NCBI GenBank assembly: GCA_002786025.1
Contig: NHNW01000030.1
Span: forward strand, 124,001 to 188,000
From: Zasmidium citrigriseum
Taxonomy: Eukaryota > Ascomycota > Dothideomycetes > Mycosphaerellales > Mycosphaerellaceae
Direction of reading: 5' to 3'
DNA: 64,000 nucleotides
Under the pieces are notes generated by a model that saw only the letters and a list, made by a program, of their open reading frames with translations, searched no databases and had not been told where the DNA came from. Position 1 is the stretch's first letter. Each line of letters opens with the position of its first letter. This document shows positions 41,140 to 51,741 of this stretch, piece by piece. The translations under genes and the position numbers were made by a program.

Positions 41140-43243
41140 TTAGATTCCAGAGTCGATTTTCTTGTAGTAAGCGTTCTGGTAGTACGAGCTCCAGGCCGAA
41201 CACTGGTTGTCGTAGTCGGTCTTGTCGGGCAGAACCATGGAATCGGGGGATTCGAGGAATTGCATGCCGAGGCCTTCGCTGATGTGCCACGCGATCTGAA
41301 AAGGTCAGTAGATGTCTCAGACATGTTGCAGGATGGTGTTTACTCACGTGGCAGTGCATGAGCCAGGAGCCTGGGTTGTTCGAGTTGAAAGCCACGGCCA
41401 ACCAGCCTCCGCCGTAGATGGTAGCTGTGTCTCGGCGAGTGGGGTTCTGGAAGTTGAGGGAGTCGCTGGAGTTGTAAGTTCCAGTGCCTTGTCCAAGAAC
41501 TGCATCATTATTAGCATTGTCACTAACCTAGAGTCATACTCAACATACCGAAGAAGTCATGTCCGTGAAGATGGACCGGGTGAGGGATGGGTGGAATGCC
41601 ATCAGCTTGCTGGATGAGCCAGTAGTTCCAAGAGCCGGACTGCACAGTCGGTACGAGGTTGATAGACTCCGGATAGCTGGTATTGCCATTCATGACGTAG
41701 GAGATGGTAGGATTCTCCCAGTCAATGGTGATCGAGTTGTTCAAGGACCATACAACGATGTTGTCACCGTTGGGAACAACGACGGCCTGGGTGAGGTTGA
41801 CGTTCATCTGCTGGAGCTGAGAGGAGAAGTCGCTGCTGGGCACCTCCTGGTTCCAATAAGGGGTGAGTGGGCCTGGCTCTTGGCAGGTCGTTGGCTCGTC
41901 GAACCTGAAAATGGTCAGCTAGAATTATGGCAGCAGGATGTTTATGGAACATACGCAGTGCTGTAGGGAGTGTCCGCTGGCTCGCTTGAGTACGACCAAA
42001 TGGCGCGGCCGTAGAAGTTGTTTGCACTCTGGCAAGCGCTTGAGACGTTGCTTCGGAACCAGTAGTTACCAGCGCTCTGGTTGGCAGTGATGATTACATC
42101 ATATCGCTGGCCGATAGCCATGACCAACCACTCGGCGGCGAAAGGCTGAATAGGGACGAAGTCGGCAGTGATGACCTCAAAGGGATGCGAGTCGAGAGAG
42201 ACCTGGATGTCTGGGAACGTTGTCAGTGACAGTCCTGCAGATGAGGAGGCGAGCCGTCCTACAGTTGTCGACAGACATGTTGATGAGTCTCAGTCTGTAC
42301 TTCTTTCCAGATTCCATGACGACTTTGCTGTAGTTGCCGTTGCCGTTGGCATCCTGGTTGGTACCGTTGATCAGACTATACGCAGACATTAGTCACCTTG
42401 CTCCGTTCGAGACATTGGGTCGAGACACACATGTTATCAGCCGGAGGCACCGACATCTTGTTCTGAAGGTTGTCGGAAGCGATGGCATTCATCTGGAAGG
42501 CAGTCTGGTAGTACCACTCGTTGATCGGATACACGCCAAGATCCTCATCGTAGTTGGCCGTCGCCGGACCATCGAAGATCATCGTGCCAACAGTTCCGTC
42601 TCCGTATTGTGAGCTATAATGAGCATGATACCACGAGGTGCCAAATTGGGTGACGTTGTACGAGTATGTGCGAGACTGGCCGGGAGCGAGAGGGCACTCG
42701 CTGAGACCGTTGACACCATCAGCGCCAGGAGTGTTGTATTGTCGGACACCGTGCCAATGTATCGAGGTGCCATTGTCCTGTAGTCACACCGTCAGCAAGA
42801 ACAAGGGCCGAGGATTTCGAAACTCATACCTGCATACTGTTGGTGACATTGATTGTCAGGTAGTCGCCCCAGCTTGCTCTGATCGTTGGTCCGGGGTATT
42901 GACCATTGATGAGGAAGCAAATCCTCTCGCCATGACCATCTGGGTTGCAGGTGCCATTGGTGATCTCAAGGTTGTACGACACAGTGTTGCCAGTCGTGGG
43001 GAACTTTTGATCGAAGTCGGTGGCGATACTGAAGCCATCGCTCCAGCACGCCCGTGTCAAGGGACCGTTCGTGCCTATTTCAAAGTCAGACAGATGTCCT
43101 CAATCAATGCAACGACTCTACTGACAGGATTCGTCGGCAGTCGCTCTTGTCGCAAGGTCCTTCGATTGAGGGAAAGCAATCGCCTGCGAGCATAGCGCAA
43201 GGACGCAGCCGAGAACCGGCAAAGCTGAGAAGGAGGCCTTCAT
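41140..43243 (-). CDS. laccase (ascomycete multicopper oxidase), secreted
   Basis: Eight exons (43243-43126, 43074-42830, 42777-42431, 42375-42263, 42210-41955, 41904-41549, 41499-41348, 41295-41140) give 580 residues. The signal peptide is [20 protein letters not shown]. All four copper motifs are present: HWHGVRQ (128-134), [13 protein letters not shown] (170-182), [10 protein letters not shown], and [15 protein letters not shown] (527-541). The protein ends in DSGI, the C-terminal plug typical of ascomycete laccases, which is processed or fills the oxygen channel. The enzyme oxidises phenols with reduction of O2 to water, in pigment synthesis, lignin-related chemistry or detoxification. 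It has many Asn-X-Thr/Ser sites. Every intron has GT..AG ends and restores frame. Confidence 0.95.
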
Positions 43244-44459
43244 TCTGGACGACAGCAACACCAAGTGAATGAATGAAGTTCAATCTCAAAACGAAAGGCG
43301 CGAGACAGAAACGTCTCTGTGGTGTGCTGGCGATAGTAGAATGAGTGACAAGAGCCAAGGAGCGAACGAAATAGTGGAAGTCAAGTACAGATAAATTAGC
43401 CACCAGTGCTGTAGTGCTAACAGAGAAAAGAGGGCCCTCATCTCGCACAATGCCGTGATCCGATACGTACAAGAGGGAGCGTGGCCTGCGAGTGGAACAC
43501 TTCACGTGTGCCGGATTCTGATACGACTCAGGGCGAGACGCATTGAAGGAGAATAGCACCGTGCCCGGAAGGCAATTGGCCGAGAGATCCGCTGATGTCG
43601 ACTCTATCTGAGGTAGATAGATATAGCGCGCCTATACAGGAGGCTGACTTGTAGATCGTGGTTGATCGGACCCACCAGAGGGAGATGTCGCATGCAAGGC
43701 TCACGAGTTTGTTCCAACCTCATCTCGACTTCGAGATGCAATTCTTGCCATTTCCCTTCGTCTGTAGGCTCACGATGAGGCATGTCGTCTGTTTCTCCCG
43801 TTGTTGATCAGCGTCGACAACGCGTAGAACGATGGCAGTCGGAGCTTGTCGTCGCCGTTGTCCGCGTCACCTTCGCAACGTCTTTTCATCGTCCAGGAGG
43901 CAAGCTCAGCGCTAGGAAGACACAAGCAATCCAAGCAATGACAACCACGTTGTTTGACGTCAAGGTAGCGAGACGGCTATTAAAAGCGTGCTGATCTCTC
44001 ACTTGGCAATCTCCGTCGAGATGTGTCTTTGCCTGAAAGGTATTTGGTGTGTTGAGCAATCGGCAAGAGGAGGAAGATTTGTGGGTCTTTTTCTCCTTGG
44101 TTCCTGCATCAACTAAAGTCGGCAACGATCGGCATTCGGCCCGGATTTGATATTCTTGTCCTTGGACGTCTCCTCTTCTCTCCCGAGCCCTAACGGTCGA
44201 CAATGTCTTGATGAAGCAGGTGTAAAATCTCGCATGATGCGGCATGACTTGTAAACACTCTTCGCTTTGCGCCGGCAGGCTCAAGTTCCGGAGACCAGCT
44301 GCCATTCACGCGGAGCTGAAAGTTGGAGAAGGAGCCAGTCCTTGCGGAGGACTGAATCGACACAGGGAGTCTTCTTACGGATGCTTCATCCTCTTGGTCG
44401 ACGGTAGTATTGCGAAACGACGGCATTGTACTTGGAGTTGAAGAATACTGCGATGTCGG
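43244..44459. other. intergenic, laccase promoter
   Basis: 1.2 kb with no recognisable gene; short frames on both strands lack family features. It holds the laccase promoter (CACGTG-like TTCACGTGTG near 43501) and the 3' flank of the arylsulfotransferase-type gene. Confidence 0.4.
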
Positions 44460-46106
44460 TCAGCTTTTGTCTAGGATCAGGAATACCGTCGAAAGCCACC
44501 TACAATCGTCCGGTTCCTTTGCGACCTTGATCCCATTTCCGTCGGCGACATTTACGATATCCGTGGCCCCGATGATTGTCCCATTGATATCCAAGGCGGC
44601 CGCTCTGACATACTGGAATCTGTCCAAAGCTCCGCCGACGGGAACCAGACTCTCGAAGCCCTTCTTCAGGGCGTGCATGGTCGCACTCTCATCTGCTCGA
44701 TTGAGAGAGTCGAACGAAACAAGCGTCTCACGTTTGTTGGCAACCATCACCACCCACGACTTGACCTCAGTCGCTCCATTCCAGCTCAACATGACATTGC
44801 TACTCACAGCATCCAGCGCAAGTTTCGGATCCCACTTCGGCAGGCCGATCCAGGTGTTCTTGAAGACTCGATATGTGCGGACATAGGTGTTGAACCGCCC
44901 AAAAGCAACATCCATGACAGGGTTGCCATCGGGTCCATACTCGGTGAAGCCGGCCTGCGAGCCCCAGCCGATCAGAGAATTCCCGTCTGACAAAGCGTCG
45001 TAGCTGCCCATGGCGTAGCACCCGAGTCCAACTGGGGCCAGGTGCTCCTGTACCAGCTTGACAGTCTTCTTGGGGGTGTATGCTACCTCCAACTTCAATC
45101 CACGGGAACATCCTGAACCGGCGCATCCAAGGGGACGGTCCCATTCCAGCTGGCGATTGTCGAACATGGTCAACTGTGTCAAGTCTTCGTCTAGAAACCG
45201 AGTGTGGTGCTGCCAGGCAAATGCTATCGCCTGACCATCGCTCAGATCCTCGAACTCGTTACCTTTGCCGCCAAGGTTCCAGATCGGCCAGCCATCCGTT
45301 CCATTGATTAGCACGACAGTATGCGCTCGGCGCAAGTCAACAACATAGTTCCCCTCCCTCGTCTTCTCCAAGCTGTTGATATGCCAAGCATCCCACCCAT
45401 CATGCGTCTCCGGCTCATACGCATGATACGATGCCGTTGGATGAAAGAACCACGACGCTCTCCAACTGAACCAGACCTCGTTGGTCTCCGGCTTGATCTC
45501 CTCGAAGCACGAGTCCAGCAAGACATCGTTCTTCTTTCCGCCAACAGAAGAGAGATCATATCCGGGCGTGCTCTCATAAATGGTAATGAGCACCGTATCA
45601 TCCTTTGTGATCTCACACTCATGCAAATCTGCATTCGCACTGAAATACGCCGAGCTCGTCACATTGAAGACGACTTCATAGTGCTTGTTCAGCGCAACGC
45701 AAAACCCCTGCGCATGCCCTTTCCCTTGCATGCCCTCCCAAAACGTCAAGACTTTCTCTCCTTTGTACTGCTGTACACGGACATTGTTGACGAAAGGGAA
45801 GCTCCGATTCGAGTATACCAGACTCAGTTCGTCGCTCGAGAAGATATATGGGCCCATTCGCGATTCGTATTCGAGGCTCATGAAAAGATGCGGAGTAGAT
45901 TCGGTGGACACTCCCGTGCGATTCCAGATCGGCACGTTGAAGACTGGCGACCAGATTTCAGGGTCGGAGAAGTATCGTTGAGAGGGTGCGTCTCCCCATG
46001 ATCCTTTTTGGTATAGGTCGGCAGCATTGTGGGTTGCTTGGTCTGCAGAGGTCGTAGGTGTATGATAGGAAAGCAAGAGGGCCAGAGGTAAGGCAAGAGC
46101 AAGCAT
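44460..46106 (-). CDS. arylsulfotransferase-fold secreted protein
   Basis: Intronless, 548 residues from the ATG at 46106, which begins the signal peptide MLALALPLALLLSY. The frame stays open upstream to 46382, but that stretch is unlikely to be translated. The body matches the fungal ASST family: FMSLEYESRMGPYIFSSDEL, YKGEKVLTFWEGMQGKGHAQ, DAWHINSLEKTREGNYVVDL, LGGKGNEFEDLSDGQAIAFA, WQHHTRFLDED and GWGSQAGFTEYGPDGNPVMD. Bacterial ASST transfers sulfate between phenols using a catalytic His. WQHHTRF and DAWHIN place histidines where the propeller centre is expected, but activity of fungal members is not established. It is probably extracellular or in the secretory pathway. Confidence 0.88.
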   Translation of the reverse strand: MLALALPLALLLSYHTPTTSADQATHNAADLYQKGSWGDAPSQRYFSDPEIWSPVFNVPIWNRTGVSTESTPHLFMSLEYESRMGPYIFSSDELSLVYSNRSFPFVNNVRVQQYKGEKVLTFWEGMQGKGHAQGFCVALNKHYEVVFNVTSSAYFSANADLHECEITKDDTVLITIYESTPGYDLSSVGGKKNDVLLDSCFEEIKPETNEVWFSWRASWFFHPTASYHAYEPETHDGWDAWHINSLEKTREGNYVVDLRRAHTVVLINGTDGWPIWNLGGKGNEFEDLSDGQAIAFAWQHHTRFLDEDLTQLTMFDNRQLEWDRPLGCAGSGCSRGLKLEVAYTPKKTVKLVQEHLAPVGLGCYAMGSYDALSDGNSLIGWGSQAGFTEYGPDGNPVMDVAFGRFNTYVRTYRVFKNTWIGLPKWDPKLALDAVSSNVMLSWNGATEVKSWVVMVANKRETLVSFDSLNRADESATMHALKKGFESLVPVGGALDRFQYVRAAALDINGTIIGATDIVNVADGNGIKVAKEPDDCRWLSTVFLILDKS

Positions 46107-47682
46107 GGCCAGATGAAAGCTGAGTAAAGGATGCAAACGAACGAACGCCGCAAGCGCGACCGAATGAAAACGAGTGGTACAAGGGATAGAGATGTGACGG
46201 AAGAGAAAGAAGAACTTACAGCAGGTCGAGCCAAAGGCCGCCAGAACAGCAGCCACCACGTTCCTTCCCCAAGTCGCGCGGCTGCAGCAAATTACATTTG
46301 AAGCGCAGGTGCGTACGTCAAGACGACGGACGTGCGCATTCCCTCCTTCCACGATGTCGAACCAAGACAACAACTGCTCCACAGCTTTTTAGCGCAGAAC
46401 AAGGGTTCGATATCAGTTGCTTCCACCAGCCAGGCCAGACAGAGTAAGAACATCGAGTCGTTCTAGATACTTACCTGAGAGCAGACGCAATCAATAAGCG
46501 AGCAGGTGCTGACAGTCATCTCTTCTCAGTTCCGATGATCGATTGTGTTCTGCAGACTCGCCAGCAGAGACTGGAAAGCATTTGATCATCCGAAGTAACA
46601 TCCGAGTCTCGGGCTGAGGCTGCGGTCCCGATGTCACCAATCTTCGACTGGATGTCAAGATACTTCAATCCGGACTTGTCAATATCAATGGTCGTTTCCA
46701 GCGGTTCTCAAAGTCCGGACAATGTTTCCATTGCATCACGAATGGGAGATCGCATCTTTCGACTATGGTCGTATTTCTCTTATCGACGTCCGTCAAGAGT
46801 GCTCGAGCACAAGGTTTGACAGCAGCACCCACCCGGACCGGGTGTCTGGATTTTCAGGAGATCGCCGGAGTTCAAGCGTCACTGCCAAGAGCTGAAGCCG
46901 CGTGTATTTTTGCAAAGGCATCCTTCGATCGGTTGATGTGGGCATGCTTGTCCTACGAATGGTGTCTTCATCCTCGATTCGTACGAGTCTGTCGTCGCAA
47001 TTGGCAACATCGAACGGGCCTAGATGCATTGGACTGTGGAGGAACGTCAGCTTGCGAGGCATCCTCAAAACCAAACAATGAAGGGGCATGCAATTCGTGG
47101 CACTCGCATGATACATGCGACCCCATGACGTCCAGAGCCAACGTCCGACGTCGGTCGAGACTTCATCCTTCTGTGCACATCCTCATCTCCAATATCAGGC
47201 CTTTCGCTGACAACAAGTCTTCTTCGAAAGTTGGCAAGGTGGCAGCAAGACTGAAGAACAGGACATCGAGGAGTGTGCCTTATATACAATGCAGCATCAA
47301 CCGTTGACACCACTCGTATAGCATCTGACGTGCCCGTGCTCCCTGGGCACTGAGAGACAGGCTATCCCGAAGGGGGCAATTTTCCACATTTGAGTTTTGT
47401 CTTGGCAAACCTAATCAAGTGAATGATTTGACCTCACTTGCTGACTGAACGACCGACATCTCAGCACAATGATCGATCATATCGACGCCCTTGGTACATG
47501 TGTCAATGATTTTGGCCAATTCAAAGTCTTCATTCATTTCGCATGTCCTCTGAAAGTTTGAACACCCGAAGTTCCGCCGCCCCAATCTCCCACCCACACG
47601 CTAGCAAAAATTACCTTTGCAAGAACAAACTGCAAACCTTCATAAACAAAATTGGCATGCCCTTACCTTCATCACAACTAAA
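46107..47682. other. long intergenic stretch
   Basis: 1.6 kb without a recognisable gene. The longest frame (46765-47307, +) has no domain. It includes the promoter of the arylsulfotransferase-type gene. Confidence 0.4.
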
Positions 47683-47780
47683 GGCAATATGGCCGAGCGG
47701 TCTAAGGCGCCACGTTAAGGTCCAACCTTAATATCAATCCCGTGGTCCGAAAGGGCGTGAGTTCGGTTCGTCTTCCTCAC
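47683..47780 (+). tRNA. degenerate tRNA-Leu(AAG), probably a pseudogene
   Basis: A leucine-type D arm (GGCCGAGCGGTCTAAGGCG) is followed by an anticodon stem CCACG/CGTGG. The loop carries AAG at 47717-47719 and an intron-like insert whose CCTTAA can pair with the anticodon loop. The long variable arm GTCCGAAAGGGC follows. The T arm is abnormal: GTGAG..CTCAC encloses 14 bases (TTCGGTTCGTCTTC) instead of the usual seven. The 3' flank does not pair with the 5' acceptor bases GGCAATA. The left two thirds look like a real intron-containing tRNA-Leu; the right third is broken. Confidence 0.55.
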
Positions 47781-48056
47781 ATCGTTCTTCGATTCTGAAC
47801 TCCCTGCTAACGTTGAAACCAGAATCTCACTGTTGTCAACATCGTTGTTTCTTTTTGCTGTCGTTTTGGACTTGGACAATGGGGATGAGTTGATGCTGTT
47901 CGTTCCTGTTTCTTTTTGTCTCGCTGCTTTCCTTTCCGTATGAGAGTCGATCATATCGTTCGTTCGAGAATTCAATCGTTTTGCAAAAGATAAGTTTGTG
48001 TGCTTGAGAGGTTTTCTTTGCCATCAGTGATCAATGCATAGCGGCCATCATTTACC

Positions 48057-51000
48057 TCAAGCATACTCCGACCTATCCTCCCACCCAGGTCGGAGATACT
48101 CACTGTCGAAAGACAAATCAAGAGCCGATTTGTGAACTCCCAAGACCTTGACTTTGACATCGACCGCAGCACTCTCCTCGGACATAGACCAGACACTCAG
48201 TCCGATGGTGTTGTCCCCATGATAATCGAGAATGCCCGGGTATACTGCAGATCCCACGGTCAGTATCGTTTCAACCCTTTCTGACGCTGAACTGTACTTA
48301 CCTGGAAACTCAACCTGATTTCCAAACCAAGGAATCGACTTGCCAAACTGATACCCATTCACATACAGGTGAGCACGGAGCTTCGCCTTTTCCTCCGGTA
48401 GAACCTCGAAGGCAAGGCTGACGTCGTGGTCCTGAGGCATATCCAGCGGAAGATTTGTCCGATAGAACCTCACTCCACTGCCACTGAAGCCGTCGTCGGG
48501 GTGTCCAGACTCCCATTCAACATCATCAAAGCCAGGCAAATGCCAACCAAGCCGCTCAGCATACAGCCCGCCCTCATTCCACGTGCCTCTCAGAGGATCA
48601 ATGAGCTCATTCCCGCCAGCATTGCCGGCGAGCTTCCATGATGTGAAATTGAGCGGAGTACCAGCAGACGAGATCAGCGTGGCATTCAGAATACCCCTCG
48701 GATCCAGGGCTCCTTCTCTCTGATCTTTGCCCATGGTATCCTGGATGACGAGTAAGACATTTTCAGCCCTTGTCTCGATGGTTGCGTTTGCAAAGTTCAG
48801 AGTAAGGTTTCCATCCTTCACGCCATGCTCCCCAAGATACGCTCCTAGGAACTCGCCGTTCAAGTACGCAGAGAATCCGAAACCTGCTCCACCGATGACG
48901 CGGAGGTAGACTGCGGACGGTGCTTCAGTGCCGTTGAAGCGGCCGCGCCAGAGGAGGTTGCCGGCTTGGTAGCCGTACTCGTCGGCGAAGAGGATGGGGT
49001 AGGTGTCTGGAGGGACGGGGTGGGGTGTCCACATGTGATCGGCTTCAGTCCAGCGGGAGTCGTCGTAGTCCGCCAGTTTCTCAGGAAGGGAGTCGGAGAC
49101 TTTCCAGTCTGACAAGACAGGAATCGAGCTTTGGACGCTTTCGGTGGTTACCGATGCTGGGAGATGGCAGATCAGGGAGCCGTAGGCAGTCTTCGTTGTG
49201 TTGTATTTGGCGCCGTTCACGGAGATTTTGGACACCTTGTCGTCTGCCCAGACTTCTACCGCAGTGCTTGTGTTCCAGTCCGCACGGATGCTGATCGTAT
49301 GTCCCTCGATACTGGCGCTTCGGATGAGATATGGCCCATGGACGAGTACTGCAGACCGTCAGTGTAAGGCAGATGCGTCGACCTCGAAGGATGGACTACT
49401 CACCAGTCGAATTCTCCCAGGCCATGGGGTCCTTGTTCAGGTTTGGAGCCCAGAATCCATACGCCGTCTCACGATCGACGACAACCAATTGCACCCCATT
49501 ATCAGAGTCCAAGACAAGAGGCCCGCTCTGCACAGTAAAGGACACCACCGAACTCGAGTTAGTTCGGGCCACATCCACCGCAGAAGCCGTCCCAGAAGCC
49601 ACAGTCCAACTCTTTGCCCCGGCAAGCACAACCTCCCCCATCTCCCCCCTCGGAGCCCACAAAACCACAACCTGCCTCTCACCAAAATCCGCAACAGTCA
49701 AGACCTCAGCGGTACTATACAAAAGTCTCTTTCCCGACGAGCCGATAGCGAAGTCCGTCACAATGACCTTCGACTCCACGCCGTTCAGAGTAATGTACCC
49801 CTTTTCCGGAAGGGTCAAGTTTCCAATACTCGTCTTGACATGCAGCCGGAAAGTCGACAACTCCTCGGACTGAGAGACTTCATGGCGAGTAACATAGAAA
49901 GCGCCGCCAGTATCCGGATTGCGCAGCTCGGTGGCTGTGATGTCTTCGTTGGTCGTGTAATCTGTCGAGTTGCCAATCCGATCGACTTTGGTGAAGTCGC
50001 GAGCTATCCGCCAGAACAGCCCAAAGAGTTTGGTTTCGGAGTGCTTGTCTGCGAGTAAGCGGTTTTCTTGCACAGGGGCGCTGTAGTCGTAGCTTGTGCC
50101 GGTCAGAGGATAGCCTGAGTTGCCCCACTGGAAGAACGAAGTCAGCAACAGGCCCTATACGACAGATGAAGATGGTAACGTACATTCGTCCCCCCAAACG
50201 TCATATAAACATTAACCGCGGAGACCTTCTGCGCAAGATTATGCCGGTAATACAAATTCACCCACTCCGTCCACGTATTATTCCTGCAACCCTCCGCAGG
50301 GCCGATCCAAGGGTTATACGACCCGCCTTGGAACTCCGGCAGGAACGACGGCTGCGTTGGAGACACTTCGCGGAAGTGACTGAAGTAGTCGAAGAGCGTG
50401 AACCACTCGATCTCGCCGTTGACACCGAGACATTCGGTGAGGTCGCAGGACCAGCAGCTGGGGTAGTGGTCCAGACCATAGACTACATGTAAAAAGCAAA
50501 TGTCAGTATATGTCCCAGAGCTAAGTTGTTGGGACGTACCATCAACCTCCCCACCAACATCACTATAATCCTTCGACCAAGACTTCGTATTGAAATTCGG
50601 ATTATTCGCCGCAAAAGGCACATCAATCCCCCACTCACGATGTCTCTCCTGCAACAACTCCATATAGTTCACCGCCGTCTCATTCGGAATCCTCTCCACG
50701 CGATCAAGCCACTGATTCCCATACTCATTCTCCAACTGCCACATAACCACACTCCCCCCATGAGTAACCAAATAAGGCCTCACAAATTCCGCCACGTAGC
50801 CCGAATACCGCTCCCAAGCAGCAGTATACCTCGGATCATCATTCCGCAAGCTCCCGTACTCCCCCGTCGTCAACCAGCCGGGGAATCCGCCGCCGTTGGC
50901 TTCGGCGTTGGTGTAAGGACCGGGACGGTAGATGACATACACGCCGGCGTCTTGGGCGAGGGAGAAGATGCGGCTGATGTTGTGGGCGCCGGTGGTGAAG

Positions 51001-51394
51001 TCTATGGTGTGGTTGTTGGGCGCGTGCCAGCCCCATAGTTCGTAGAGGGCAATCGTATTAAACCCAGCACTCTTAATCTTCTCGATGACATCGATCCACA
51101 GTTCCGGGACGGGGATTCTCCAGGGATGGAACTACCCCTTCGTCAACATCACCCCAACTTCAAAGACACGTAATGAGTACTCACCTCGCCCGACCAAACG
51201 ACAAATCTCTGTCCACTCACCAGATAGCTGTAATGGTCCCTAGGAAACTAGTCAGTGTCGAGATTCTGCGTAAGGGGGCATCCCACATACCACTGAACAA
51301 CTTTATTAAGCCCATTATCATGCATCGGCCACTGTTCTTGTGCGTAGCCATATGACCACAACGCAGCACTGACAAAGATATTCGTCCACTTCAT
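48057..51394 (-). CDS. GH35 beta-galactosidase, secreted
   Basis: Seven exons (51394-51291, 51239-51185, 51131-50540, 50482-50184, 50127-49404, 49348-48302, 48244-48057) give 1002 residues, the size of Aspergillus LacA-type enzymes. The signal peptide is MKWTNIFVSAALWSYGYAQ. The TIM barrel contains SGQRFVVWSGEFHPWRIP, VYVIYRPGPYTNAEANGGGF, the acid/base MWQLENEYG (Glu189) and the nucleophile SFLPEFQGGS (Glu300). Beta-galactosidase domains and two jelly-roll domains follow, with SFTVQSGPLVLDSDNG and FLGAYLGEHG. The enzyme removes terminal beta-galactose from plant-wall polysaccharides or lactose. It has many N-glycosylation sites. An in-frame ATG 12 codons upstream was not chosen because it would place basic residues before the signal. 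Confidence 0.95.
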
Positions 51395-51741
51395 CGTTGC
51401 AGTGGTCCTGACCAAAGCGCAGGCTTTCAATCAAAGGAGGCAAAATCCTTCTCCTCCTCTGAGATGGGACCTGGCACGATCTTGAGTACAGACGTGTCTT
51501 GTGTCGTCACATCCACATCCCGGCAAAACTCCCACCGCGATCGATATATCATTATTCCGTCGCAGGCCTCCCCACAAAATCCCCGCAGGCCAAGGAGTAG
51601 GCGAGAATGTCGACAGCTCGTCATGCAAGGATCCAATCCAGGAACACAGACAGATTCGCAGGAGGGAGAAAAGGGAACAGACAAGAATGTTGGCAGATCT
51701 CGCCAAGGGGCATACAATATCTTCCGAAGTCCTCCACTTCC
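51395..51741. other. intergenic
   Basis: Promoter of the beta-galactosidase and 3' flank of palA. Nothing else was recognised. Confidence 0.4.
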
